Of a stretch of DNA of 64,000 nucleotides, positions 50,644 to 59,251 are shown in pieces. The DNA comes from Sporomusa silvacetica DSM 10669 (GTDB lineage Bacteria > Bacillota > Negativicutes > Sporomusales > Sporomusaceae). The notes under the pieces were generated by a model. The model saw only the letters and a program-made list of their open reading frames with translations, did no database searches and was not told the DNA's origin. Each line of letters starts with the position of its first letter. Position 1 is the first letter of the stretch. The stretch spans positions 1-64,000 of the forward strand of contig NZ_LSLK01000102.1 of NCBI RefSeq assembly GCF_002257705.1, written 5' to 3'. The translations under genes and the position numbers were made by a program.

Positions 50644-52068
50644 ATGAAAATATCTAATCTGACTACCAGACTAAATATTAAGGCTGTCGGCATTGTTTTA
50701 GTATTTATGCTATTTTTTTCTATATATCATCAGTGGGCAGCTTATGAAGAGAAAATGGCAAACTCTGCGCAATTTATGGAAAAGTATACCGCCTATCTTG
50801 CAAGAACGCTGCCGATTCAATTTTTGAGTGAGGCTGCTGAGTATCAAGGCATTGCGGAGCAATCACCGGAAGAACAGGTATTGCTGCTTAATAGTAAGCT
50901 GCAACCGGCAATGAATAATGTCTACATTCCTTCCTCGGCGGCAAAATTTGGTATATATTCCACTCGGTTGCAGCGAATTGTCGCTATTGGCCCAAATTCT
51001 GACAAAGCATTGCTGGCAATTGACGATTCCCAGAAGTTTGGCGACTTGTTTCACAAAGATACAGCAACACTTGGCCGACAGGATAATTCGGTATTATGGT
51101 ATGGTGCACAGATATTATATTTTGTAAGACCAATCCAATACCGGGATGAAATTATTGGCTACATTTTTATCTGCAACAATATGGACAAGATTAAAGCCGA
51201 GATGCTGGGTGCTTATAAAAAGACACTCTTGGGTGGCAGTGTGGCGTTAATTGTGGTCATTATGCTGTTTCAGGAAATATTTATTCGCTTAAAGGAGGAA
51301 CTTACATTATTTGCTGATGCCATCGTTGAAGGGCGTGGGAAAGACTTTCAAAGTGATATAGCTGAATTGAATCCTCTTTTGCAGTATATCAGCGAGCAAA
51401 CAGACCGAATGGCCCGGCTGGACAGGTTAAATATAATTGGCGAGATGGCAGCTAGTATCGGCCATGAGGTGCGCAATCCCTTGACGACAGTAAGAGGTTT
51501 TCTGCAATACATAGGCAATAAGCAGAACTTCGAAAGTTATAAGTCTCATTTTCTGCTGATGATTGAGGAACTTGACCGTGCTAACGCTATTATTAGCGAT
51601 TTTTTGTCATTGGCTAAAAATAGGGCCATGAATTTTAAGGAGGGCCATTTAAATACAATTATCCGGGAAGTGACTCCCCTGCTGGAAGCAGATACGCTGC
51701 GTTATAATTGCCAACTAGAGCTGGATTTGCAGGATATTCCGCTCCTCCGTCTTGATGAAAACAGCCTGCGCCAGCTTATTTTAAACATTGTCCGCAATGG
51801 GATAGAAGCTATGCCGCAGGGTGGGAAGCTAAAAATCAGCACCTCTAGCTTTGCTTCTACGGTGCTCCTGACCTTTCGTGATGAGGGAGGTGGTATTCCA
51901 GCTGAAGTTATTGACAAACTGGGGACGCCGTTCTTCACTACCAAAGATAATGGTGTAGGTCTTGGTCTGGCTGTATGTTACCGGATTGTAGATCGGCATA
52001 ACGCCAATATGACTATAGAAAACCTGCCCGAAGGGGGAGCCAAGTTTACTATCACTTTTAAACGGTGA
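50644..52068 (+). CDS. Sensor histidine kinase upstream of the Tct transporter
   Basis: A 474-residue membrane kinase: span at 12-30, outside domain (about 30-190) with NVYIPSSAAKFGIYSTRLQRIVAIGP, second span (about 196-214), then H-box IGEMAASIGHEVRNPLTTVRGF near residue 275, N-box LRQLILNIVRNGIEAM, and G boxes FRDEGGGIPAEV and NGVGLGLAV. The GHEVRNPLT form is that of NtrB/KinB-like kinases. No response regulator is adjacent. It is 30 bases ahead of tctB, so it probably senses or controls the same carboxylate. Confidence 0.92.
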   Translation: MKISNLTTRLNIKAVGIVLVFMLFFSIYHQWAAYEEKMANSAQFMEKYTAYLARTLPIQFLSEAAEYQGIAEQSPEEQVLLLNSKLQPAMNNVYIPSSAAKFGIYSTRLQRIVAIGPNSDKALLAIDDSQKFGDLFHKDTATLGRQDNSVLWYGAQILYFVRPIQYRDEIIGYIFICNNMDKIKAEMLGAYKKTLLGGSVALIVVIMLFQEIFIRLKEELTLFADAIVEGRGKDFQSDIAELNPLLQYISEQTDRMARLDRLNIIGEMAASIGHEVRNPLTTVRGFLQYIGNKQNFESYKSHFLLMIEELDRANAIISDFLSLAKNRAMNFKEGHLNTIIREVTPLLEADTLRYNCQLELDLQDIPLLRLDENSLRQLILNIVRNGIEAMPQGGKLKISTSSFASTVLLTFRDEGGGIPAEVIDKLGTPFFTTKDNGVGLGLAVCYRIVDRHNANMTIENLPEGGAKFTITFKR

Positions 52069-52098
52069 GTAAGCTAGGATGTGAGGTGAAGTGAGAGA

Positions 52099-52530
52099 AT
52101 GACCGAAAAGCTGATTGCTATTTTCTTTTTAGTTCTGAGTGTTATCTATACCTATGATGCCTTTTCTTTGTCTTTCGGTATTATTATGGCGCCGAAAGCT
52201 GGATTTATGCCAGTAATAGCAGGCAGTATTGCCATCATGTTAGCGCTTGTTCTCACAATAAGCGCGTCGTTCCGGAAAGGGTGTAAGGAAACAGGAAATG
52301 CTAACGCTGACGGCAATGGGCGAAAGCTGATTTTTCTAATTATCGGCATCCTTGTTTATCTAATTATTTTCCATTTTCTTGGTTATAGGGCAGCTACCTT
52401 TATTAGTCTGTTCTATTTGCTAAAAGTGACCGAAACGGCAGGCTGGGTTTATCCGTGTTTCTTTTCGGCAGGAATTGCGGTGAGCTTCTATTTTCTCTTT
52501 TCAGAGTTGTTAGGATCTAATTTGCCGTAG
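52099..52530 (+). CDS. tctB: Tripartite tricarboxylate transporter small membrane subunit
   Basis: A 143-residue protein with four predicted spans, the TctB size and plan, with YLIIFHFLGYRAATFISLFYLLK as the best family block. It works with the large TctA channel and a TctC binding protein encoded directly after it. GTGAGAG precedes ATG 52099. Confidence 0.9.
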   Translation: MTEKLIAIFFLVLSVIYTYDAFSLSFGIIMAPKAGFMPVIAGSIAIMLALVLTISASFRKGCKETGNANADGNGRKLIFLIIGILVYLIIFHFLGYRAATFISLFYLLKVTETAGWVYPCFFSAGIAVSFYFLFSELLGSNLP

Positions 52531-52545
52531 GCTGGAGTGGATACT

Positions 52546-54066
52546 ATGGAAGTTTTAGCTATGCTTGTAAATGGTTTTTATGTGAGTATGTCAGCGGCAA
52601 ACCTGCTGGCTTGTACAATCGGTGTGCTTATCGGAACACTGGTGGGGGTCTTGCCCGGCATCGGGCCGGTAGGGACAATGGCCTTATTGCTTCCTTTTAG
52701 CTTTACTATGGATGTCACCACTGCGCTTATTATGTTTGCGGGGATTTACTATGGCTCCATGTATGGTTGTTCTACGACGTCGATTCTTTTGAATGTTCCC
52801 GGTGAAGCCTCTTCGGTAGTCACTTGTATTGACGGCCATGCTATGGCTAAAAAAGGACGGGCCGGAGCGGCACTGGCGATTGCGGCCATTGGTTCTTTGA
52901 TTGCCGGCACAATGGGTCTTGTTGGATTAACTTTCTTTGCACCGATTTTGTCCAGGTTTGCCGTAACCTTTGGACCGCCAGAGTATTTTGCGATTGCCGT
53001 GTTCGGGTTGTTACTTCTTATGAGATTAACAGGTACTTCGATGCTTAAATCTGGTTTGATGGTGACAATCGGGATTATGCTTGGGACAATAGGCTTAGAC
53101 AGCCTGACTGGTATTAACCGGTTTGTCTTTGGCATTGATGAATTACAGCGCGGCATGGAATTTTCCGTTGTGGTGATGGGATTATTCGGGGTTGCTGAGA
53201 TACTACATACCCTGGTTCACTCTGAGGTTAACGATAAGATACAATCTGTTCGGTTTCGTGAATTGTATCCCAGCAAGGAAGAATGGCAGCGTTCGTTAGG
53301 CCCTATTTTTCGCGGCGGGGTGATTGGCTTTCTAGTGGGTTTACTTCCCGGGCCGTCAGCCACTATCTCAACCTTTGCCTCCTATGCGGTAGAAAAAAGG
53401 CATAGTAATCGACCGGAAGAATTCGGCCAGGGGGCCATTGAAGGTGTTGCCGGCCCGGAATCGGCTAATAACGCAGCAGCTTCGGCAACCATGATTCCGT
53501 TATTATCCTTGGGTTTGCCGTTTTCTCCCTCTGCTGCCATTTTACTGAGTGGTTTTATGATTCACGGAATTATGCCAGGCCCGACCTTAATGACGCAAAA
53601 TCCGGATTTGTTTTGGGGACTTATTGCCAGCATGTATATTGGCAATGTGATATTGCTGATCGTGAATCTGCCGTTGGTGGGGATGTTTGCCTATCTTCTA
53701 AAAACCCCAATAAGGATTCTTATGCCGATTGTTTTGATCATTACCCTGACAGGTGCTTATACCATTAATAATAGTCTTTTCGACCTCGGTCTATTAACTG
53801 CCTTTGGTATTCTTGGTTTTTTCATGAAACAAACAGGCTATGAACCGGCGCCGCTGGTTCTGGGACTTATGTTGGGGCCTGTCCTGGAAAACGGGTTGGT
53901 ACAGGGCTTGATTATTGGCGATGGCAGTATTTGGTTTTTCCTTTCGCGTCCGATCTCTGGTACTATTCTGTCGCTTGGTATTGCTTTACTGCTTTTTAAC
54001 ATAGGTATCTGGTTTGCAGAAAGAAGGCAGAGCAAAAAATATAAAGCTAAAATGGGGGGGGTATAG
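52546..54066 (+). CDS. tctA: Tripartite tricarboxylate transporter large membrane subunit
   Basis: A 506-residue membrane protein with about twelve spans. GVLIGTLVGVLPGIGPVGTMALLLP and GGVIGFLVGLLPGPSATISTFASY are the two matching TctA repeats, and ESANNAAASATMIPLLSLGLPFSPSAAILL is the most conserved block. GGAG placed eight bases ahead favours ATG 52546 over GTG 52537. Its stop overlaps the first tctC start. Confidence 0.95.
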   Translation: MEVLAMLVNGFYVSMSAANLLACTIGVLIGTLVGVLPGIGPVGTMALLLPFSFTMDVTTALIMFAGIYYGSMYGCSTTSILLNVPGEASSVVTCIDGHAMAKKGRAGAALAIAAIGSLIAGTMGLVGLTFFAPILSRFAVTFGPPEYFAIAVFGLLLLMRLTGTSMLKSGLMVTIGIMLGTIGLDSLTGINRFVFGIDELQRGMEFSVVVMGLFGVAEILHTLVHSEVNDKIQSVRFRELYPSKEEWQRSLGPIFRGGVIGFLVGLLPGPSATISTFASYAVEKRHSNRPEEFGQGAIEGVAGPESANNAAASATMIPLLSLGLPFSPSAAILLSGFMIHGIMPGPTLMTQNPDLFWGLIASMYIGNVILLIVNLPLVGMFAYLLKTPIRILMPIVLIITLTGAYTINNSLFDLGLLTAFGILGFFMKQTGYEPAPLVLGLMLGPVLENGLVQGLIIGDGSIWFFLSRPISGTILSLGIALLLFNIGIWFAERRQSKKYKAKMGGV

Positions 54067-54075
54067 TGACTAAAG
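54010..54075 (+). repeat. tctA-tail segment repeated downstream (donor)
   Basis: The end of tctA and the tctC1 start (GAAAGAAGGCAGAGCAAAAA, then a G-run and TATAGTGA) occurs again at 55139-55205 ahead of tctC2, so the duplicated block took in the tctA tail. Confidence 0.8.
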
Positions 54076-55088
54076 ATAAGAGTTTTCTAGTCCTGGGGGT
54101 ACTCTTTTTAAGTATGGCAATTATTGTGGGGGGATGCAATATGGGAGCAAAAGAGAGTTCGGTTTCTGAGAAATATCCGGCAAAACCCATTACGGTGATT
54201 GTGCCGTATGCCGCCGGTGGCAGTTTTGACATAATAGCAAGGGCGCTGGAAAAGTATGGTCAGAAGTATCTGGGGCAATCCTTGGTTGTGGTCAATATGC
54301 CTGGTGGCGGAGCCACCATCGGCATGAATGAACTTGCCGGTGCCAAACCCGATGGTTATACAATTGGAGTTGTTGGTGTTGGTGTAATATTGCAACCACT
54401 TTATGGGGAGACAAGATATCATTATCCTACTGCCTTGGAGCCTTTGGTTAAAATTGTATCTTCGCCAGTATTAGTGGCCGCTCTTGCTGACAAACCATGG
54501 GAAAATTTGAGTGAATTAGTTAACTATGCTAAACAACATCCCGGTGAAATCAAGGTTGGTCATTCTGGATTAGGTACGGCAGTACATATAACGGGGGAAA
54601 TGCTTGCTAGAGAAGCCGGTATTACTATCAAACAAGTTCCTTTCCGAGGTGATTCGGAAGTTATTGCAGCTCTCTTAGGCGGGCATGTGCAGCTTATTAG
54701 TGTATTTAATCCAGCGTCTTTAAAAGAACACGTAAAAAGTGGTACTATCAGAATACTGGGGGTTGCAGAGGAGAATAGACTAACCCTCCCTGGCTTTGAG
54801 CATGTGCCAACCTTCAAGGAACAGGGGATAGATGTAGCTTTTAACTTTTGGACGGGAATCGCGGCTCCCAAAGATATGCCGCTAGCGGAAAAGGCCAGGC
54901 TGGCAGCCGGGCTAAGGGAAATGATCAATGACCCTGAGTTCAAAGAGAATATGGAGAAACTGGGAATGTCAGTCCAATATTTGGGGCCAGAGGATTTTGG
55001 TGACAGATGGATAGCCGATAATACGAAATTAACGAAAATAGTAAAAGAGACCGGAATTGCAGAACTTATCGCGGCTCAGAAAAACTAA
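54066..55088 (+). CDS. tctC: Tripartite tricarboxylate transporter binding lipoprotein, copy 1
   Basis: A 340-residue lipoprotein; lipobox IVGGC (Cys24). KPITVIVPYAAGGSFDIIARALEKYGQK and NMPGGGATIGMNELAGAKPDGYTIGVV are the TctC/Bug family ligand loops. GTG 54066 follows a run of G. It delivers a carboxylate to TctAB. About 85 percent like the next copy by eye. Confidence 0.94.
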   Translation: MTKDKSFLVLGVLFLSMAIIVGGCNMGAKESSVSEKYPAKPITVIVPYAAGGSFDIIARALEKYGQKYLGQSLVVVNMPGGGATIGMNELAGAKPDGYTIGVVGVGVILQPLYGETRYHYPTALEPLVKIVSSPVLVAALADKPWENLSELVNYAKQHPGEIKVGHSGLGTAVHITGEMLAREAGITIKQVPFRGDSEVIAALLGGHVQLISVFNPASLKEHVKSGTIRILGVAEENRLTLPGFEHVPTFKEQGIDVAFNFWTGIAAPKDMPLAEKARLAAGLREMINDPEFKENMEKLGMSVQYLGPEDFGDRWIADNTKLTKIVKETGIAELIAAQKN

Positions 55089-55138
55089 TATCGTTTACTT
55101 ATCCGGTAGGTGCCCATCCCTTTTTTCAACATCGGTAG

Positions 55139-55205
55139 CTGGTTTTCGGAAAGAAGGCAGAGCAAAAAATGAAAATGTAGAATGGGGGGATATAGTGATT
55201 AGAAA
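55139..55205 (+). repeat. tctA-tail segment repeated (copy before tctC2)
   Basis: Same sequence as 54010-54075 with a few changes; it is not translated here. A half terminator word (GTGCCCATCCCTTTTTT, 55110) just before it matches the 5' arm of the terminator after tctC2, which marks the other edge of the duplication. Confidence 0.8.
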
Positions 55206-56220
55206 CAAGAGGTTCTTTGTCCTGTTGGCGGTTTTCGTAAGTATGTCAATTATTATGGGGGGATGTAATATGGGAGCAAAAGAGAGTACGGTTGCTGAGC
55301 AATATCCTAGTAAACCAATTACAATAATTGTGCCGTTTGCCGCCGGTTCAAGCTTAGACATACTGGCAAGGGCGCTGGAAAAGTCAGCCCAGAAACATCT
55401 GGGCCAGCCGTTGGTGGTAGTCAATATGCCTGGTGGCGGAGCCACCATCGGCATGAATGAACTTGCCGGCGCCAAACCTGATGGCTACACAATTGGAGTT
55501 GTTGCCACAAGCGCAATATTGCAACCACTTATTGGGCAGACAAGATACCATTATCCTACTGCTTTGGAACCGTTAGTTAATGTTGTATCTTCACCCGTGG
55601 TAGTGGCCACGCTTGCCGAAAAACCATGGAAAAACTTGAGTGAATTAGTTAGCTATGCCAAACAGCATCCTGGTGAAATCAAGTTTGGACATGGAGGGTT
55701 GGGTACGTCAACACATGTTACGGGAGAAACGTTTGCCAGAGAAGCCGGTATTACGATCAAACAAGTTCCTTTCCGGGGTGGTGAATCAGAATCTTTGGCG
55801 GCTCTCTTGGGCGGGCATGTGCAGCTTATGTTTTCATATAATCCGCCCGTTCTAAAAGAACATGTAAAAAGCGGTACTATCAGAATACTGGGAGTCGCCG
55901 AGGAGAATAGATTAACCATTCCTGGCTTTGAGGATGTGCCAACCTTCAAGGAACAGGGGATAGATGTAGCTTTTAACTTTTGGACGGGAATCGCTGCTCC
56001 AAAAGGTATGCCGCTAGCCGAAAAGGCCAGATTGATATCAGGGCTAAGGGAAATGGTCAATGACCCTGACTTCAAAGAGAATATGGAGAAACTGGGAATG
56101 TCAGTCCATTATCTGGGGCCTGAGGATTTTAGTGAAAGATGGATAGCCGATAATGCAAAATTAACGAAAGTAGTAAAAGAAACTGGAATTGCAGAACTGA
56201 TTGCGTCTCAGAAAAATTAA
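55195..56220 (+). CDS. tctC: Tripartite tricarboxylate transporter binding lipoprotein, copy 2
   Basis: A 341-residue paralogue of the gene before it, lipobox IMGGC (Cys24). Differences gather around the ligand loop (AAGSSLDILARALEKSAQK, and GGESESLAALLGG with one added residue), so the copies may differ in ligand. GTG 55195 sits at the same place after a G-run as in copy 1; an upstream ATG at 55057 lies in the copied junk and is unlikely. No further transporter part follows. Confidence 0.93.
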   Translation: MIRNKRFFVLLAVFVSMSIIMGGCNMGAKESTVAEQYPSKPITIIVPFAAGSSLDILARALEKSAQKHLGQPLVVVNMPGGGATIGMNELAGAKPDGYTIGVVATSAILQPLIGQTRYHYPTALEPLVNVVSSPVVVATLAEKPWKNLSELVSYAKQHPGEIKFGHGGLGTSTHVTGETFAREAGITIKQVPFRGGESESLAALLGGHVQLMFSYNPPVLKEHVKSGTIRILGVAEENRLTIPGFEDVPTFKEQGIDVAFNFWTGIAAPKGMPLAEKARLISGLREMVNDPDFKENMEKLGMSVHYLGPEDFSERWIADNAKLTKVVKETGIAELIASQKN

Positions 56221-56235
56221 TATTGCTTACTTATC

Positions 56236-56280
56236 AAGTGTGCCCATCCCAAAGACGAGGGATGGGCACACTTATTTTTT
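56236..56280 (+). terminator. Terminator of the tct operon
   Basis: AAGTGTGCCCATCCC pairs with GGGATGGGCACACTT (8-base loop), then ATTTTTTG. Confidence 0.92.
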
Positions 56281-56390
56281 GTCCAGATGGAAAGTGCTGG
56301 AGTTGCAATGAGATAGAATATCAGTAGATAACGCGTAAGGGAGACAAATAAGATTGACGTGTTTACGGCGCGCACAAACGGTAAAAATAA

Positions 56391-56428
56391 TCAAGATAAT
56401 TAGTGATAGCTATCACTAATTATCTTGA
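56391..56428. promoter_or_regulatory. 38-bp perfect palindrome, likely operator
   Basis: Two exact 18-base arms around a central GC (left arm TCAAGATAATTAGTGATA). It lies 20 bases before a TATAAT (56448-56453) that could be the -10 box for the binding-protein gene. Such length suggests a two-dimer or long-footprint repressor site. Confidence 0.65.
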
Positions 56429-56481
56429 AAAAGCTTGGGGGATGTAATATAATGTAGAACTATAGTAAACAAGATTAAAAA

Positions 56482-56522
56482 AATACTATAAAAGTATTTA
56501 GACAGTATACTTTTATGGTATT
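56482..56522 (+). repeat. Leader inverted repeat ahead of the livK-like gene
   Basis: AATACTATAAAAGTAT pairs with ATACTTTTATGGTATT with one mismatch (9-base spacer). A second stem (GAGCCTGA with TCAGGCTC, about 56541-56579) follows, so the 190-base leader is structured. Confidence 0.45.
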
Positions 56523-56644
56523 TGAAGGCCAACTTTTCTTGGAGCCTGAAACCATTCGTTGGAGAGTGCCGATCAGGCTCACTTTATGCGAAGGATTGGA
56601 GATGCAAGGTATTGTGGCCAAAAAAGAGGGGAGAATTTTATAAA

Positions 56645-57811
56645 ATGAGTAGGTCAAGTGTAAAAATGCTAGCTGTACTAACAACAATACTGCTAATTAC
56701 CGGTGTATTGGCTGGCTGTGGCGGTGCGTCTTCTAATGAGATTAAAATCGGTGTTTTGAATGAAATGACTGGTGGTAATGCCACCATGGGCACCTCGTCA
56801 GCCAATGGTGCTAAGATGGCGATTAAAGAAGCTAATGCCAAAGGTGGTGTTCTTGGCAAACAGATTCAAGCTGTTGTTGCAGATAACAAAAGTGAGCCAT
56901 CAGAAGCTGCCAATGCGATGACTAAATTGGCAACCCAAGATAAAGTTGTGGCTATTACCGGAATGTTTGCCAGCTCAAATGCCATTGCTGCTTCTAGTGT
57001 AGCCGAATCAACAAAAGTTCCTTTTTTGGCAGTCGGTGCCACTAACCCTAAGGTAACTGTTGATGAAAAAACCAATAAAGTAAAAGACTATACCTTCCGG
57101 GTATGTTTCATTGATCCCTTCCAGGGCACTGTTGGTGCTAACTTTGTACTTAATACCTTACAACTCAAAAAGGCTGTAATCTTAGTTGATAACAGCAGTG
57201 ATTATAGCAAAGGTTTAGCTGCCTTCTTCAAGGATGCCTTTACTAAAGGCGGCGGTTCAGTACTTGCCGAAGAAGCCTATCTGCAAAAAGATCAGGACTT
57301 CAAAACCATTCTGACTAAGGTCAAGGCACTCAATGCGGAAGTTATCTATGTACCAGGTTATTATGAAGAAGTAGGGAAAATTGTAAAACAAGCTCGCGAG
57401 ATGGGCATTACTGTTCCCATGGTTGGTGGCGACGGCTGGGATTCACCGAAATTAGTAGAAATCGGTACTCCGGCGGCATTAAATAATACCTATTTCACCA
57501 ATCACTACTCTGTGGATGACACCAGTGCAGCCTCACAAGCCTTTGTTGAGGCCTACAAAAAAGAGTATGGCCAAGCACCTGACGCTCTGGCAGTACTTGG
57601 TTATGATGCTGCTAATGTGTTAATTGATGCTATTAAACGTGCCAATAGCACTGAACCGGCCAAAATCCGTGAAGCATTAGCTGCAACTAAGGATTTTATG
57701 ACCGTAACTGGCTCTACTACCTTAAATGCCACCCATGATGCTGTAAAAAGTGCCGTCATCATTGAAATGAAAGATGGCAAGCAAATGTTTAAAGCCACTG
57801 TAAAACCGTAA
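56645..57811 (+). CDS. Branched-chain amino acid type ABC substrate-binding lipoprotein
   Basis: A 388-residue LivJ/LivK-type lipoprotein; lipobox VLAGC (Cys25). EIKIGVLNEMTGGNATMGTSSANGAKMAIKEANAKGG is the family start and VVAITGMFASSNAIAASSVAES the serine-rich ligand loop. GAGGGGAG precedes ATG 56645. No livHMGF genes are next to it and a terminator follows at once, so it works with a transporter coded elsewhere. Confidence 0.93.
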   Translation: MSRSSVKMLAVLTTILLITGVLAGCGGASSNEIKIGVLNEMTGGNATMGTSSANGAKMAIKEANAKGGVLGKQIQAVVADNKSEPSEAANAMTKLATQDKVVAITGMFASSNAIAASSVAESTKVPFLAVGATNPKVTVDEKTNKVKDYTFRVCFIDPFQGTVGANFVLNTLQLKKAVILVDNSSDYSKGLAAFFKDAFTKGGGSVLAEEAYLQKDQDFKTILTKVKALNAEVIYVPGYYEEVGKIVKQAREMGITVPMVGGDGWDSPKLVEIGTPAALNNTYFTNHYSVDDTSAASQAFVEAYKKEYGQAPDALAVLGYDAANVLIDAIKRANSTEPAKIREALAATKDFMTVTGSTTLNATHDAVKSAVIIEMKDGKQMFKATVKP

Positions 57812-57830
57812 GCGGTTAAGCAGGGGGCAA

Positions 57831-57869
57831 AATAAGCAGTCACTTAGTTAGAGTGGCTGCTTATTTTTT
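57831..57869 (+). terminator. Terminator after the livK-like gene
   Basis: AATAAGCAG-CACT pairs with AGTG-CTGCTTATT across a short loop, then TTTTG. Confidence 0.88.
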
Positions 57870-57902
57870 GCATTAGCCTAGCAGTAAAACTGGATTTCCC
57901 CA

Positions 57903-57931
57903 TTGACGGTAGTAAGGCCGTCTGTTATAAT
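57903..57931 (+). promoter_or_regulatory. Promoter of the cobamide genes
   Basis: TTGACG (57903-57908), 17-base spacer, TATAAT (57926-57931); the riboswitch starts about 25 bases later. Confidence 0.75.
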
Positions 57932-57954
57932 GACCATAAAATTACACATATTTT

Positions 57955-58182
57955 ACGGATAAGGTGCCCTCTAGGGGGAGAATAGGGAAGTCTGAGTATG
58001 GGAAGACTATACATAGGCGCGGGCCCACCACTGTACCAGGGAGATCTTACACGGCCACTCGTCAAGGGGAAGGCGTAAGAGTTAATGAACTGGGAGCCAG
58101 GAGACCTGCCTTATACCGCAGAACCATCCTTCATGGACAAGAAGGCTTTTTTGGGCTTAACCAAAAAAGCCTTTTATTTTTT
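57955..58182 (+). ncRNA. Cobalamin riboswitch with terminator
   Basis: The aptamer shows the usual series: AAGGTGCC, GGGAGAATAGGGAAG, GGGCCCACCACTGTA, then GCCACT, and the B12 box GAGCCAGGAGACCTGCC (58094-58110). The expression platform is a strong terminator (AAGGCTTTTTTGG with CCAAAAAAGCCTT, 58142-58173, then TTATTTTTTT). It would lower expression of the two genes below when corrinoid is plentiful. Confidence 0.93.
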
Positions 58183-58210
58183 TAAGTATAGTAGAATAAT
58201 GGAGGTTATT

Positions 58211-59251
58211 ATGAGTTTACTGCAAGCAACAGTAGTGAAAATTATGATGCCGGATACAGTAATTAAAGATCAGGTAAAAACCAGACTGGCAGGTGTGTTA
58301 CAGTCAGCAGGCAGTCTGGGACGCTTGGAAGATATGGTTGAGCAGTATGCAGGGATAACTGGCGAGCTGAATCCGGCGCTGCCCAAGCCTTGTATGGTGG
58401 TGGCTTCAGCTGATCATGGCGTGGCCAGACGAGTGGTGAGTGCCTATCCGATCGAAACAACGATTCATATGACAGCCAATTATCTTATCTCCCAAGGTGC
58501 GAGTGCCAATGCCTTTGCCAATTTCTGCGGGGCTGATATGGTTGTGGTTGATATGGGCGTGGCTGGTGATCTGTCTTATGTTCCGGGACTGTGGCATCGC
58601 AAGATTGCCTATGGCACGCAGGACTTCACCCAAGGCCCGGCAATGACGCGTGAGCAGGCCATACAGGCGGTGGAAACAGGTATCGAAATTGTTAATGACC
58701 GAGTGAGGCACGGCTTTCGTTGCTTTAGTTTGGGGGAGATGGGTATTGGTAATACAACATCCAGTGCCGCTATTGTCGGAGCGTTTACCGGTCTAACTCC
58801 GGAAAAAGTTACTGGGCGGGGAACCGGGATATCAGACAGCCGGCTTAAGACCAAGATGGACATTGTTGGTCAAGCCTTAGCTGTTAATAAGCCCAATCCT
58901 CAGGATGGTTTGGATGTTCTAGCCAAAGTGGGCGGTTTTGAACTAGGTGCACTAGCTGGCGTAATCCTTGGATCAGCTGCCAATCGCTGCGCTGTCGTCA
59001 TCGACGGACTTAACACTACCGCTGCGGCCTTAATTGCCAATGCCATTGAGCCCCTGAGTAAAGAGTATATGTTTGCATCGCACCTTTCTGGCGAACCGGC
59101 TCATATTATTGCGTTACGTCATCTACAGCTAGAAGCTTGTCTGGAATTGGGGGTCAGGCTAGGGGAGGGCATTGGTGCTTCCATGGTTGTTGATATGCTC
59201 TATATAGCTATTAAAATGCTAAATAATCTGGGAGGTAAAGCTAATGCTTGA
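58211..59251 (+). CDS. CobT paralogue, ArsA/ArsB-like lower-ligand phosphoribosyltransferase, first
   Basis: A 346-residue nicotinate-nucleotide:lower base phosphoribosyltransferase family protein. The CobT catalytic region LGEGIGASM (with the glutamate of CobT Glu317) and SLGEMGIGNTTSSAAIV are present, with VASADHGVARRVVSAYP at the start. Two CobT paralogues side by side are the hallmark of ArsA and ArsB of Sporomusa ovata, which act together to attach phenol or p-cresol as lower ligand of phenolyl cobamides. GGAGG precedes ATG 58211; a longer frame upstream runs through the riboswitch and is not real. Which of the pair this is I cannot tell. Confidence 0.88.
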   Translation: MSLLQATVVKIMMPDTVIKDQVKTRLAGVLQSAGSLGRLEDMVEQYAGITGELNPALPKPCMVVASADHGVARRVVSAYPIETTIHMTANYLISQGASANAFANFCGADMVVVDMGVAGDLSYVPGLWHRKIAYGTQDFTQGPAMTREQAIQAVETGIEIVNDRVRHGFRCFSLGEMGIGNTTSSAAIVGAFTGLTPEKVTGRGTGISDSRLKTKMDIVGQALAVNKPNPQDGLDVLAKVGGFELGALAGVILGSAANRCAVVIDGLNTTAAALIANAIEPLSKEYMFASHLSGEPAHIIALRHLQLEACLELGVRLGEGIGASMVVDMLYIAIKMLNNLGGKANA

